Source: Hyphomicrobiales bacterium
Lineage (GTDB): Bacteria; Pseudomonadota; Alphaproteobacteria; Rhizobiales; Xanthobacteraceae
Assembly: GCA_013911975.1 (NCBI GenBank)
Contig: JACESF010000006.1
Span: 1-64,000, forward strand
DNA: 64,000 nucleotides
Reading direction: 5' to 3'
Positions 54,601 through 63,081 of the stretch are shown in pieces (position 1 is the first letter of the stretch; each line of letters starts with the position of its first letter). The notes beneath the pieces were generated by a model. That model was given only the letters and a program-made list of their open reading frames with translations, ran no database searches and was not told the DNA's origin. Position numbers and translations under genes: made by a program.

Positions 54601-54631
54601 TTCCGGGCCGGCGCGCATGGCCGGCCCGGAA
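54601..54631 (-). other. Intra-operon hairpin between binding-protein and livH genes
   Basis: TTCCGGGCCGGC and GCCGGCCCGGAA are perfect 12-bp arms around a 7-base loop, 18 bp past the binding-protein stop. On the minus strand it is followed by AAAAG, not T, so it is not a terminator. It probably stabilises the binding-protein message relative to the permease genes. Confidence 0.6.
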
Positions 54632-54649
54632 CCGCGCCCCGAGGGGGCG

Positions 54650-55897
54650 TCAGGTGGGGAAGCCGAGCTCGGCGCAGGTGCGCAGCATGGATTCCGAGCC
54701 GGGATCGTTGGCCACGATCTCGAACAGGTCGTTCTCGCCCTTCATCTCGGCCTTGGCCTTGGAGCGGAGCACCAGAACGGACTGCACCGCCTGGTGGTCG
54801 CAGGTGCGGAAATATTGCGGGCCCTTGGCCACGTCGTATTTCAGCTCCTGGAGGGCGGCGATCACCTTGTCCGTGTCCGTGCCCCCGGCCTTCTGCATGC
54901 CCAGCAGCAGCGCGGTGACGCCGGTGAAGCCGTAGGCACCGTAATCGGTGGGGATGGCGCCGTTATACATCTTGCGGAACGCGTCGTTGAACGCCTTGGC
55001 GCTGGGAATGGTGTTCTCCAGCTCCCAGTAATAGTTGGCGCCACCGATCACGCCCTCGAACACGTCGGGGGCCACCGCGATGCGCTGGTTGTGCAGCAGC
55101 ACCGGCACCACGATCTGCATCTGCTTCTTCAGGCCGAAATCGTTGGCCTGCTTGATGGCGTTGGCCTGGTCGCGGCCGAAATTGCAGATGGCGAGGATGT
55201 CCGGCTTCATGGAGCGGATGCGCGGCATCAGCGTGGAATAGTCGGGCGCGCCGAACGGGTGGAGGATCTCGCCCACCACTTCCGCGCCCATGGCGGCGGC
55301 GGCGCGCTTGAAGCCGCGCAGCATCTCGTGGCCATAGGCATAGTCGGCGACGAGGAACGCCACCTTCGAGCCCTTCTTGAAGGTCGCCTTCGCCACGGCC
55401 GCCGTGGTCATGTGCGGGTTCAGCGCCTCGTGGAAGGTGTAGCGCGAGAAGTCCTTCACCTCGTTGATGGTGTCGGACTGGCTGATGGACACGTAGAGCA
55501 TGTTGCGGGCGCGGGTGACCTCGTTCACCGCGAGCTGCACGGCGCTGGACAGCGCGCCCACCACCGCGTGGACCTTGTCCTTCTCGATGAGTTCGAGGGT
55601 CCGCGTCGCCGCCTCGCCCGCATTGAGCTTGTCGTCGCGCACCAGCAGTTCCACCTGGCGCCCGGCGACGCCGCCCTTCTCGTTGATGAGCTTCACCGCC
55701 AGCTCGGCGCTGCGCACCTGGTCCTTCGCCTCGGCGCCGAACGGGCCGGTGAGGGGGGTGGGGAAGCCGATGCGCACGGTCTCCGCCTGCGCCCGCACGA
55801 TGGCGGGCATGGCCATGACGCCGATGCCCGCGCCGATGCCGGCGAGAAGGGTGCGGCGGGATACGCTGAGATCGAGCCCGTATTTGGTGTCCGTCAT
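54650..55897 (-). CDS. ABC substrate-binding protein, Tat-exported, LivJ-like
   Basis: 415 residues from ATG 55897 after GGGAGGAAACA. The N terminus LDLSVSRRTLLAGIGAG carries a twin-arginine motif followed by a hydrophobic stretch and AQA cleavage site, so it is likely exported folded by Tat. Peripla_BP_6 fold: VRIGFPTPLTGPFGAEA, VHAVVGALSSAVQLAVNEV, DILAICNFGRDQANAIKQ, FRTCDHQAVQSVLV. It follows the molybdenum hydroxylase genes, so the ligand is probably the hydroxylase substrate or a precursor. Confidence 0.92.
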   Translation of the reverse strand: MTDTKYGLDLSVSRRTLLAGIGAGIGVMAMPAIVRAQAETVRIGFPTPLTGPFGAEAKDQVRSAELAVKLINEKGGVAGRQVELLVRDDKLNAGEAATRTLELIEKDKVHAVVGALSSAVQLAVNEVTRARNMLYVSISQSDTINEVKDFSRYTFHEALNPHMTTAAVAKATFKKGSKVAFLVADYAYGHEMLRGFKRAAAAMGAEVVGEILHPFGAPDYSTLMPRIRSMKPDILAICNFGRDQANAIKQANDFGLKKQMQIVVPVLLHNQRIAVAPDVFEGVIGGANYYWELENTIPSAKAFNDAFRKMYNGAIPTDYGAYGFTGVTALLLGMQKAGGTDTDKVIAALQELKYDVAKGPQYFRTCDHQAVQSVLVLRSKAKAEMKGENDLFEIVANDPGSESMLRTCAELGFPT

Positions 55898-55963
55898 TGT
55901 TTCCTCCCGGCAGTGGGCTGCCCGTTTTTCCAAATGTCGTTTTTCAAGCGTCGTCGGTGGTCG

Positions 55964-58330
55964 TCAGAAGCGTCCGAGCGCCTTCAGGATGCGCGCGGGG
56001 GTCATGGGGATCTGGGTGAGGCGCGCGGCCTGGCCGTCCAGCGCGTCGTTCACGGCATTGAGCGCGGCGGCGGACGCGGCGGCGGTGCCCGCCTCCCCGC
56101 AGCCCTTGGCGCCCAGCTCGGTGTCGAGGGTGGGCGTCTCCACATGGTCGATGAGGATGTCGGGCATCTCGCACGACATGGGCACCAGATAGTCGGCCAG
56201 CGATCCGTTGGTGAGCTGGCCGTTCTCGTCGTAGAGGCATTCCTCGAAGAAGGCCGCGCCGAGCCCCTGCACCACGCCGCCGCGCACCTGCTCCTCCACC
56301 AGGAGCGGGTTGATGATGCGGCCGCAATCCTCCACTACGAAGTGCTTGAGGATTTTGACCAATCCAGTCTCCGCATCCACTTCCACATGGCAGCCGTGGA
56401 TGCCGTTGGTGAAGGCGAAGGGATAGCCCTTCGGCGCGTAGTGGTGGGCGACGGTCAACTGCGCTTCCGCGCCGTCCGGCAAGGTGTCGGAGCGGAAATA
56501 GGCGATGCGCGCCACTTCCGCGAGGCTCATGCGCACGGTGCCGTCCCGGTCCACCACCTCGCCGTTCGAAAGGTCGAGGTCGGCGGGCTTGGCCTGGAGG
56601 ATGCTGGCGGCGAGGCCGAGCACGTTGGCCTTCAGCTTGCGCGCCGCCTGGAGCGCGGTCTCCCCGCCGATGCCCGCGCCCCGGCACGCCCAGGTGGCCC
56701 CGCCATGGGGCGTCACGGCGGTGTCGCCGGTCATGACGCGGATGATGTCGCGCGACACGCCCAGATGGTCGGCGATGATCTGGCCGACGATGGTCTCGGT
56801 GCCCTGGCCCTGCTCGGTCACGGAAATCTGGCAGCGCACCTCGCCCGAGGGCGTGATGGCCAGCACCGCGCCGTCCTGCGCCGAGATGCGGGCGCCGCCG
56901 ATGCCGTAGAAGGCGGGCGTGGGATTGGTGATCTCCACGAAGGCGGCGATGCCGATGCCGCGGTGGATGCCGCGCGCGCGCAGGTCCGCCTGCTCGGCGC
57001 GCAGCCGGTCATAGTCCATGAGCGTGCGCAGCTTGGCGAGGCACGCCTCGTGGGAGAGCTTCTCGAACTTGTAGCCGGAGAGCGAGGCGCAGGGATACGC
57101 CTCGTCCGGGATCACGTTCTTCGCCCGGATCTCCAGCGGGTCGAGGCCCGTGACGCGCGCCGCCTCGTCCACCAGATGCTCGGTGACGGCGCAGGCGATG
57201 GGGTGGCCGACCGCGCGATACTGGCTGGTCTGGACCTTGTTCTGGAAGATCACCTTCAGGTCCGCCCGGTAGCCCTTCAGGCGATAGGGCGCGCCGATGA
57301 GGCGGATGACCTGGTTGCCCTCCACCGCGCTGGTGCGGGGATAGGTGGAGAAGGCGCCGATGCCGGTCTCGTCCTCCACGTCCATGGCGAGGATGGTGCC
57401 GTCCGCCGCCACGGCGGCGCGGGCGTGCACCCGGTGGTCGCGGGCATGGATGTCAGAGACGAAGGCTTCCAGCCGGTCCGCCACGTACTTCACGGGCCGC
57501 TTGCACAGGATGGACAGGCCGACCACGGCCATGTCCTCGTTATAGACGTGCAGCTTCACGCCGAACGAGCCGCCCACGTCCGGCGCCACCACGCGCACCC
57601 GGGCCTCGGGAATGCCGTAGTGGCGGGCGTAGAGGTCCTGGAACTGGAACGGCGTCTGCGTGGCGTGATGCACCGTGAGGCGATGCTCGCTGGCATCGTA
57701 GTCGGCCACGATGGCCCGCGGCTCCAGGGGAACGCCGGTATGGCGGCCGAAGGCGAAGTCCGCCTCCAGCACATGGGCGGCGCCCGCGAACACGTCATCG
57801 ACGCCGCCGGAATCGACGCCGGAGCGGAAGCACAGATTGTCGGTGAAATCGTCCGCGATGCGCGGGCCGTCGGGGGCCAGCGCGGTGTCGAGGTCGGCGA
57901 GGACGGGCAGTTCCTCATAGTCGACCATCACCAGCTCGGCCGCGTCCTCCGCCTCGGCGCGGCTGTCCGCCACCACGGCCACCACGGCCTGCCCGCTCCA
58001 CACCACCTTGTCCACGGGCAGGGGAAGCTGGGGCGGGGACTTCATGCCCTTGAAATGATCGAGCGTGCCCACCCAGGGCGTGCACAGGCGGGCGATGTCC
58101 TCGCCGGTCGCCACGAGGCGCACGCCGGGCGCGGCGCGGGCCGCCTCCGTGTCGATGGACACGATGCGCGCATGGGCATGGGGCGCGCGCACGAAGGCAG
58201 CGTGCAGCATGCGCGGCAGGACGAGGTCGGTGACGTAATTGCCCTTGCCCGCCAGCAGGCGCTTGGCATTGGGGCGCGACATGCCCCGGCCCACATGGGC
58301 GGGGCGGTCGAAGGTGGAGGGCGCGTTCAT
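55964..58330 (-). CDS. Molybdenum hydroxylase large subunit (xanthine dehydrogenase/aldehyde oxidase family)
   Basis: 788 residues from ATG 58330, overlapping the small-subunit stop codon. It binds the molybdopterin cytosine dinucleotide cofactor: GRGMSRPNAKRLLAGKGNYVTD start typical of CoxL-like subunits, VRVVAPDVGGSFGVK, EQGQGTETIVGQI, and the catalytic Glu in GAKGCGEAGT. The segment corresponding to the CO dehydrogenase active-site loop reads SQYRAVGHPIA, not the form I AYRCSFR, so it is not a CO dehydrogenase. It hydroxylates an unknown, probably N-heterocyclic or aldehyde, substrate. Confidence 0.92.
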   Translation of the reverse strand: MNAPSTFDRPAHVGRGMSRPNAKRLLAGKGNYVTDLVLPRMLHAAFVRAPHAHARIVSIDTEAARAAPGVRLVATGEDIARLCTPWVGTLDHFKGMKSPPQLPLPVDKVVWSGQAVVAVVADSRAEAEDAAELVMVDYEELPVLADLDTALAPDGPRIADDFTDNLCFRSGVDSGGVDDVFAGAAHVLEADFAFGRHTGVPLEPRAIVADYDASEHRLTVHHATQTPFQFQDLYARHYGIPEARVRVVAPDVGGSFGVKLHVYNEDMAVVGLSILCKRPVKYVADRLEAFVSDIHARDHRVHARAAVAADGTILAMDVEDETGIGAFSTYPRTSAVEGNQVIRLIGAPYRLKGYRADLKVIFQNKVQTSQYRAVGHPIACAVTEHLVDEAARVTGLDPLEIRAKNVIPDEAYPCASLSGYKFEKLSHEACLAKLRTLMDYDRLRAEQADLRARGIHRGIGIAAFVEITNPTPAFYGIGGARISAQDGAVLAITPSGEVRCQISVTEQGQGTETIVGQIIADHLGVSRDIIRVMTGDTAVTPHGGATWACRGAGIGGETALQAARKLKANVLGLAASILQAKPADLDLSNGEVVDRDGTVRMSLAEVARIAYFRSDTLPDGAEAQLTVAHHYAPKGYPFAFTNGIHGCHVEVDAETGLVKILKHFVVEDCGRIINPLLVEEQVRGGVVQGLGAAFFEECLYDENGQLTNGSLADYLVPMSCEMPDILIDHVETPTLDTELGAKGCGEAGTAAASAAALNAVNDALDGQAARLTQIPMTPARILKALGRF

Positions 58331-58824
58331 GGCTGCACCGCCCGTTCGCGCAAGGTGCGCTCGATGGCGTCCACGATGGCTTCGTAGCCCGTGCAGCGGC
58401 AGTAATTGCCGGAGAGGGCGTCGCGGATCTCCTCGCGGTCCGGCATGCCGCCCTTTTCCAGGATGGCGTGGCCGGTGACGAGCATTCCGGGGGTGCAGAA
58501 GCCGCATTGCAGCGCGTTGCGTTCGTGGAAGGCGTGCTGGAGATCGGCGATGGCGCCGCGCTCGGTGAGCCCTTCCACCGTCTCGATGGCGGCCCCGTGC
58601 GCCTGGATGGCGAAGACGAGGCAGGCATGGACCGGCTCGCCGTCCATCAGCACGAGGCAGGCGCCGCAGGCGCCCATCTCGCACCCCGTATGGGTGCCGG
58701 TGAGCTGGAGGTCGGTGCGCACGAAGTCCGCCAGCGTGGTGCGCGGGGCGACGAGGCGGCTGATCTTCGTGCCGTTCACCGTGAGGGTGACGGGCAGGAC
58801 GTCGGAGATGGCGGCATCGCTCAT
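58327..58824 (-). CDS. Molybdenum hydroxylase 2Fe-2S small subunit
   Basis: 165 residues. The two cluster motifs are complete: plant-type GCEMGACGACLVLMDGEPVHAC and the C-terminal QCGFCTPGML with NYCRCTGYEAI. It passes electrons from the molybdenum site to FAD. It overlaps both flanking subunit genes by 4 bp, giving the order FAD, Fe-S, Mo subunits. Confidence 0.96.
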   Translation of the reverse strand: MSDAAISDVLPVTLTVNGTKISRLVAPRTTLADFVRTDLQLTGTHTGCEMGACGACLVLMDGEPVHACLVFAIQAHGAAIETVEGLTERGAIADLQHAFHERNALQCGFCTPGMLVTGHAILEKGGMPDREEIRDALSGNYCRCTGYEAIVDAIERTLRERAVQP

Positions 58825-59681
58825 CGGGCGGCTCCCAGGCGCTGGAGCAGGCGGCCCAGCAGGACGCGGGCGAGGTGGCGGCGCATGGCGGCGGGGATCA
58901 GCGCGTCGTCCGGCGGGTCGATGTCGCCGTCCAGCGCCCGCTGGGCGTCGGCGATGGCGTCGGCGTCGAGCGCGCGGCCCGCGAGCGCCGCCTCGGCGCC
59001 CCGCGCCCGCACCGGGGTCGCGCCCACGGAGAACAGGGCGATGCGTAGGCTTTCGACCTGCGTCCCGTCCATCTGCGCCAGGATGCCGGCGCCCACCATG
59101 GCGTAGTCGCCGCGCCGCCGGGCCAGTTCGTCGAACGCCCAGCGATGGGCGGGGCCGACGCTCGGCACATGGAGCGCGGTGAGGATGTCGCCCGGCTCCA
59201 GGGCGGTCTGGTAGAGGTCGAGGAAGTATTCGTCGGCGGGCACCTGGCGGAAGCCGTCCTCGCCGAAAATCTCCATCTCGGCGCCCATGGCCAGCATCAT
59301 GGCCGGGAATTCGGAGGCGGGGTCCGCCAGCGACACCGAGCCGCCCAGCGTGCCCCGGTTGCGGATGGCGGGATGGGCCACGAACGGGGCGGCGGCGGCC
59401 AGGAGCGGTGCATGCCGCGCGATGAGGGGATGGGTGAGCGCGTCCTTATGGCGGGTCAGCGCGCCGATGCGCAGCGTCTCGCCTTCAAGCTCCACGCCGC
59501 GCAGGCCGGGAATGCCCGACAGGTCCACCAGCACCGCCGGCGCCTGGAGGCGCATGGCCAGCGCCGGCACCAGGCTCTGGCCGCCGGAGATGTAGCTCGC
59601 ATCACCATCCACCGCGAGAAAGGCCGCACGGGCTTCCTCCACGGTCGTGGGACGCTCATAGCTGAATGCGCGGGCTTTGAT
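58821..59681 (-). CDS. Molybdenum hydroxylase FAD subunit, apparent AUC start
   Basis: About 286 residues from codon 59681-59679. FAD motifs SGGQSLVPALAMRL and IRNRGTLGGSVSLADPASEFPAMMLA; a C-terminal CO_deh_flav_C domain. The family normally begins M-K-(A/P)-R-x-F-x-Y-x-R-P; here the codon at the expected initiator position is ATC (IKARAFSYERP), placed five bases after a strong GGAGG. No ATG, GTG or TTG lies between the predicted promoter and this codon. An upstream GTG at 59816 or TTG at 59765 would add 45 or 28 residues, and both lie before or within the -35 element. An AUC start, a start-codon mutation or a base error are the possibilities. Confidence 0.85.
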   Translation of the reverse strand: MKARAFSYERPTTVEEARAAFLAVDGDASYISGGQSLVPALAMRLQAPAVLVDLSGIPGLRGVELEGETLRIGALTRHKDALTHPLIARHAPLLAAAAPFVAHPAIRNRGTLGGSVSLADPASEFPAMMLAMGAEMEIFGEDGFRQVPADEYFLDLYQTALEPGDILTALHVPSVGPAHRWAFDELARRRGDYAMVGAGILAQMDGTQVESLRIALFSVGATPVRARGAEAALAGRALDADAIADAQRALDGDIDPPDDALIPAAMRRHLARVLLGRLLQRLGAAR

Positions 59682-59715
59682 CTGCCCCTCCCGGTGTCTC
59701 TTCCCTGCGGCATCG

Positions 59716-59739
59716 TTTTGTGACCGCTTGGTTACAAAA
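59716..59739. promoter_or_regulatory. TetR-type operator
   Basis: TTTTGTGACC and GGTTACAAAA are inverted 10-bp arms (9 of 10 matching) with a 4-bp spacer. The site overlaps the expected start of transcription of the hydroxylase operon and lies in the region divergent to the tetR gene. Confidence 0.65.
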
Positions 59740-59765
59740 TGAGCCGAGGAGGCCGATGCTGTCAA
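59737..59765 (-). promoter_or_regulatory. Promoter of the molybdenum hydroxylase operon
   Basis: On the minus strand, TTGACA (59765-59760) and a -10-like TCATTT (59742-59737) are separated by 17 bp. The predicted transcript would begin near 59730, inside the operator and about 50 bases before the ATC codon. Confidence 0.5.
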
Positions 59766-59879
59766 TAGATGCCGTCGAGGGGGCGATGGCGTGTGGAAAT
59801 CACTCCTTGGTGACACATCGCGGTTGCGCTATCGCAGGCGGGGATTCGCGAGATCCGCGTGCGTGGAAGAGGTCGAGGT

Positions 59880-60548
59880 TTGGACGACACAACCGGTACC
59901 CCCGCAGAGCGCCCCCGGCGCCGTCACATGCGCGCGGCGGATCGCGAACAGGCCATCATCGAGGAGGCGGTGCGCTTCTTCGCCGAGCACGGCTTCGAGG
60001 GCCAGACGCGGGAATTGGCCAAGCGTATGGGCATCAGCCATTCCGCCATCTACCGGCACATTCCCAGCAAGGAAGTGCTCATCGAGCGCGTCTATGAGCA
60101 TGTCTATCTCAGCCGCTGGTCGCCCGGCTGGGGGGCTCTGGTGACGGACCGCACGCGCACGCTGGAAGCGCGCCTCACCCAGTTCTATCTCGAATATGTG
60201 GACCGGGTGTTCGACTATCACTGGGTGCGCATCTTCGCTTTTTCCGGCTTGAAATCCTTCGACATCACAAGCCGTTACCTCGTCATCGTGCGCGATCAGA
60301 TCATCCTGCCGGCCTGCGCCGAGCTGCGCCACGAGCTGAAGTTGCCCCCGCCGTCCGACGTGCCGGTGAGCGAGCGGGAGGCGGAATTGTTCTGGGGCCT
60401 GCACGGGCGCATCTTCTACCTCGCCATCCGCCGCTACGTGTATGGCACGCACACCCCCGCCGACCTCACGCCCATGGTGCGCGACGCGGTGCGCCAGTTC
60501 CGCAAGGGCGCTCCGGCGGTGATGAAGGACATTCTCGCGGAGCGGTGA
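59880..60548 (+). CDS. TetR-family transcriptional regulator
   Basis: 222 residues from TTG 59880, preceded by GGAAGAGG; GTG 59859 and ATG 59928 are alternatives and the choice is uncertain. HTH: REQAIIEEAVRFFAEHGFEG, TRELAKRMGISHSAIYRHIPSKEVLIERVYE, complete and canonical. The helical ligand domain follows to the end. Divergent from the molybdenum hydroxylase/ABC operon with the operator between them, so it most likely represses that operon until the transported compound or a product binds. Confidence 0.88.
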   Translation: MDDTTGTPAERPRRRHMRAADREQAIIEEAVRFFAEHGFEGQTRELAKRMGISHSAIYRHIPSKEVLIERVYEHVYLSRWSPGWGALVTDRTRTLEARLTQFYLEYVDRVFDYHWVRIFAFSGLKSFDITSRYLVIVRDQIILPACAELRHELKLPPPSDVPVSEREAELFWGLHGRIFYLAIRRYVYGTHTPADLTPMVRDAVRQFRKGAPAVMKDILAER

Positions 60549-60551
60549 GGC

Positions 60552-61436
60552 TCAGCCCGCGAACTGCGCGCGGTTGGCCCGCACTTCCCCGGCGATGAAG
60601 CGGTCGGTTTCGGCGATGCGCCGCAGGTCCCGCATGTCCGCATGCACCACCAGCCAATAGGTGCGCTCGAACCGCATCTCGGGCAGTACCCGCACGAGGT
60701 CGGGATGCGCGGCGGCGGCATAGTCGTGGAGGATGCCGACGCCCGCGCCCGCCTTCACCGCCTCAAGTTGGCCCACGGCGCTGGCGCATTCGAACCGGTG
60801 GCCCGCCACGTCGGACAGCGCGTCCATGTAGTCGAGGCCGGAACTGTAGGCGAGGTCCTGCACATAGGTGATGAGGGTGCGCCCCGACAGGTCCGCCCGC
60901 GTCGCCACCGGCCCCGTGGCCTCCAGATAGGCGCGCGAGGCATAGACGCTGAGCGAATAGTCGGTGAGCTTGCGGCCGAACAGCCGCCCCTCGTGCGGCC
61001 GGTCGAGGATGATGGCGATGTCCGCCTCGCGCTTGGAAAGCGAGAAGGTGCGGGGCAGGGGCACGAGCTGGAGCACGAGGTCGGGGTGCTGCCCGGCGAA
61101 GCGGGCGAGGCGGGGCGCCAGGAAATAGGTCCCGAAGGCGTCCGGCGCGCCGATGCGCACGGTGCCCTCCAGCCGCAGGTCCGTGCCGCCCAGCGCCGAC
61201 TGGGCCTTGAGCATCTCGCTTTCCACCCGCTCCGCGACGGGCAGGAAGCGCTCGCCCACGGCGGTGAGGGTGCAGCCGGTGGGGCGACGCTCGAACACCT
61301 TGGCGCCCAGGTCCGCCTCCAGCCGGTTCAAGCGCCGGGTAACGGTGGCGTGGTCGAGATCAAGGCGTTGCGCCGCCTGGAGAATCTGCCCGGCACGCGC
61401 CACGGCGAGAAAGATGCGGGCATGGTCCCAGTTCAT
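60552..61436 (-). CDS. LysR-family transcriptional regulator
   Basis: 294 residues from ATG 61436. HTH WDHARIFLAVARAGQILQAAQRLDLDHATVTRRLNRLEADLG; effector domain about 90-290 with RIGAPDAFGTYFLAPRLARF. Divergent from the methylmalonate-semialdehyde dehydrogenase gene (96 bp between), the probable target. Convergent with tetR, 3 bp between stops. Related to the LysR protein at 37720-38613. Confidence 0.9.
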   Translation of the reverse strand: MNWDHARIFLAVARAGQILQAAQRLDLDHATVTRRLNRLEADLGAKVFERRPTGCTLTAVGERFLPVAERVESEMLKAQSALGGTDLRLEGTVRIGAPDAFGTYFLAPRLARFAGQHPDLVLQLVPLPRTFSLSKREADIAIILDRPHEGRLFGRKLTDYSLSVYASRAYLEATGPVATRADLSGRTLITYVQDLAYSSGLDYMDALSDVAGHRFECASAVGQLEAVKAGAGVGILHDYAAAAHPDLVRVLPEMRFERTYWLVVHADMRDLRRIAETDRFIAGEVRANRAQFAG

Positions 61437-61532
61437 GGCACGCCTTTTTTCGCGGAATGACTGCTCCTTGGTAGGCGTTGATCCGCGCTCTTTCCAGAGC
61501 TTTTGTGCCCCCGCCTTCAAGGAGGGAACCCC

Positions 61533-63026
61533 ATGCTGACCATCGGCCATTTCATCGCGGGCAAGTCCGTCGCCCCCGCCGGCGCGCCGTCCGCCGCCAC
61601 CTACAATCCCGCCACGGGCGAGCAGATCGGCAATGTGCTGCTGGGCAGCGCCGCGCTCGTGGACGAGGCCGTGTCGGTCGCCGCCGCCGCCTTCCCGGCC
61701 TGGGCCGCGCTGCCGGCGCCCGCCCGCGCCCGCGTCATGTTCCGCTTCAAGGACCTGCTCGAGAAGCACATGGACGAGCTGGCCGGGATCATCACCCGCG
61801 AGCACGGCAAGACCTTCGACGACGCGAAGGGCGAACTGGTGCGCGGCATCGAGGTGGTGGAGTTCGCCTGCGGCATCCCCCACCTGCTGAAGGGCGAGTT
61901 CTCGGACCAGGTCGGCCGGGGCATCGACACCTTCTCCATGCGCCACCCGGTGGGCGTGTGCGCGGGCATCACGCCCTTCAACTTCCCGGCCATGGTGCCG
62001 CTGTGGATGTTCCCGGTGGCGCTCGCCTGCGGCAACACCTTCGTGCTGAAGCCTTCCGAGAAGGATCCGTCCTGCGGCCTGCGCCTCGCCGAGCTGCTGG
62101 CGGAAGCCGGCCTGCCCGCGGGCGTGTTCAACGTGGTCAACGGCGCCAAGGAATCCGTGGACGCGCTGCTGACCCATCCCAAGGTGGCGGCTGTGAGCTT
62201 CGTCGGCTCCACGGCGGTGGGTGAATATGTCTATCGCACCGCCACCGCGCACGGAAAGCGCGCCCAGGCGCTGTGCGGGGCGAAGAACCACCTCGTGGTG
62301 ATGCCCGACGCGGACCTGGACAAGACCGTGGACGCCCTCATGGGCGCGGGCTACGGCTCGGCTGGCGAGCGCTGCATGGCGGTGTCCGTGGCCGTGGCGG
62401 TTGGCGGCGTGGGCGATGCGCTCATGGAGAAGCTGGTGCCGCGCGTGCAGGCCCTGAAGGTGGGCCCGGGCATGGACAAGGACAGCGAGATGGGCCCGCT
62501 CGTCACCAAGGAGCACCTCGCCAAGGTGACCGGCTACGTGGCCGACGGCGTCGCCGAGGGCGCGGATCTGGTGGTGGACGGCCGCGGCCTGAAGCTCCAG
62601 GGCCACGAGAACGGCTACTATATCGGCGGCTGCCTGTTCGACAACGTGACCCCGGACATGAAGATCTACAAGGAAGAGATCTTCGGCCCCGTGCTCGCGG
62701 TCGTGCGCACCGACACGTTCGACGAGGCGCTCAAGCTCGTCAACGACCACGAATACGGCAACGGCGCCGCCATCTTCACCAATGACGGCGGCGCGGCCCG
62801 CGCCTTCGACTATGGCGTGATCGCGGGCATGGTCGGCATCAACGTGCCGATCCCGGTTCCGATCGCCTACCACTCCTTCGGCGGCTGGAAGCGGTCGATC
62901 TTCGGGGATCGCAACGTGTACGGCCTGGAAGGCGTGGGCTTCTACACCAAGGTGAAGACCACCACGGCGCGCTGGCCCTCGGGCGTGCGCACGGGCGCCG
63001 AGTTCGTCATGCCCGTCCTGCGCTGA
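61533..63026 (+). CDS. mmsA: CoA-acylating methylmalonate-semialdehyde dehydrogenase
   Basis: 497 residues from ATG 61533 after AAGGAGGG. Converts methylmalonate or malonate semialdehyde to propionyl- or acetyl-CoA with NAD and CoA, in valine, thymine or inositol degradation. HFIAGKSV and NPATGEQIG at the start, GVCAGITPFNFPAMVPLWMFP, GSTAVGEYVYRTATAHGKRAQALCGAKNHLVVMPDADLD-type MmsA region and the catalytic Cys in GYGSAGERCMAVS. The general-base Glu of ordinary aldehyde dehydrogenases is replaced in the ALCGAKNH stretch, as in all CoA-acylating MmsA. Propionyl-CoA formed here would feed the same CoA pool as the ethylmalonyl-CoA pathway. Confidence 0.94.
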   Translation: MLTIGHFIAGKSVAPAGAPSAATYNPATGEQIGNVLLGSAALVDEAVSVAAAAFPAWAALPAPARARVMFRFKDLLEKHMDELAGIITREHGKTFDDAKGELVRGIEVVEFACGIPHLLKGEFSDQVGRGIDTFSMRHPVGVCAGITPFNFPAMVPLWMFPVALACGNTFVLKPSEKDPSCGLRLAELLAEAGLPAGVFNVVNGAKESVDALLTHPKVAAVSFVGSTAVGEYVYRTATAHGKRAQALCGAKNHLVVMPDADLDKTVDALMGAGYGSAGERCMAVSVAVAVGGVGDALMEKLVPRVQALKVGPGMDKDSEMGPLVTKEHLAKVTGYVADGVAEGADLVVDGRGLKLQGHENGYYIGGCLFDNVTPDMKIYKEEIFGPVLAVVRTDTFDEALKLVNDHEYGNGAAIFTNDGGAARAFDYGVIAGMVGINVPIPVPIAYHSFGGWKRSIFGDRNVYGLEGVGFYTKVKTTTARWPSGVRTGAEFVMPVLR

Positions 63027-63050
63027 GGCGCGGCATAAAGGGAAAGCGCG

Positions 63051-63072
63051 GGCGCCGGATCTCTCCGGCGCC
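63051..63072. terminator. Hairpin between mmsA and the convergent GGDEF gene
   Basis: GGCGCCGGA and TCCGGCGCC form a perfect 9-bp stem with loop TCTC. The flanks are not strongly T-rich (CTGTCGCGTTT on the plus strand), so efficiency is uncertain. Confidence 0.6.
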
Positions 63073-63081
63073 TGTCGCGTT

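Noticed and set aside
54581..58387. 1268-residue open frame on the plus strand opposite the binding-protein and molybdenum hydroxylase genes
   Set aside because: It is rich in His, Arg, Gly and Ala without domain motifs, has no ribosome binding site and lies antisense to well-recognised genes; long antisense frames are expected at this GC content.
55964..59681. Aerobic CO dehydrogenase (coxMSL) assignment
   Set aside because: The large-subunit active-site loop lacks the AYRCSFR motif, having SQYRAVGHP; only the generic molybdenum hydroxylase family is supported, despite the CoxG-like gene.
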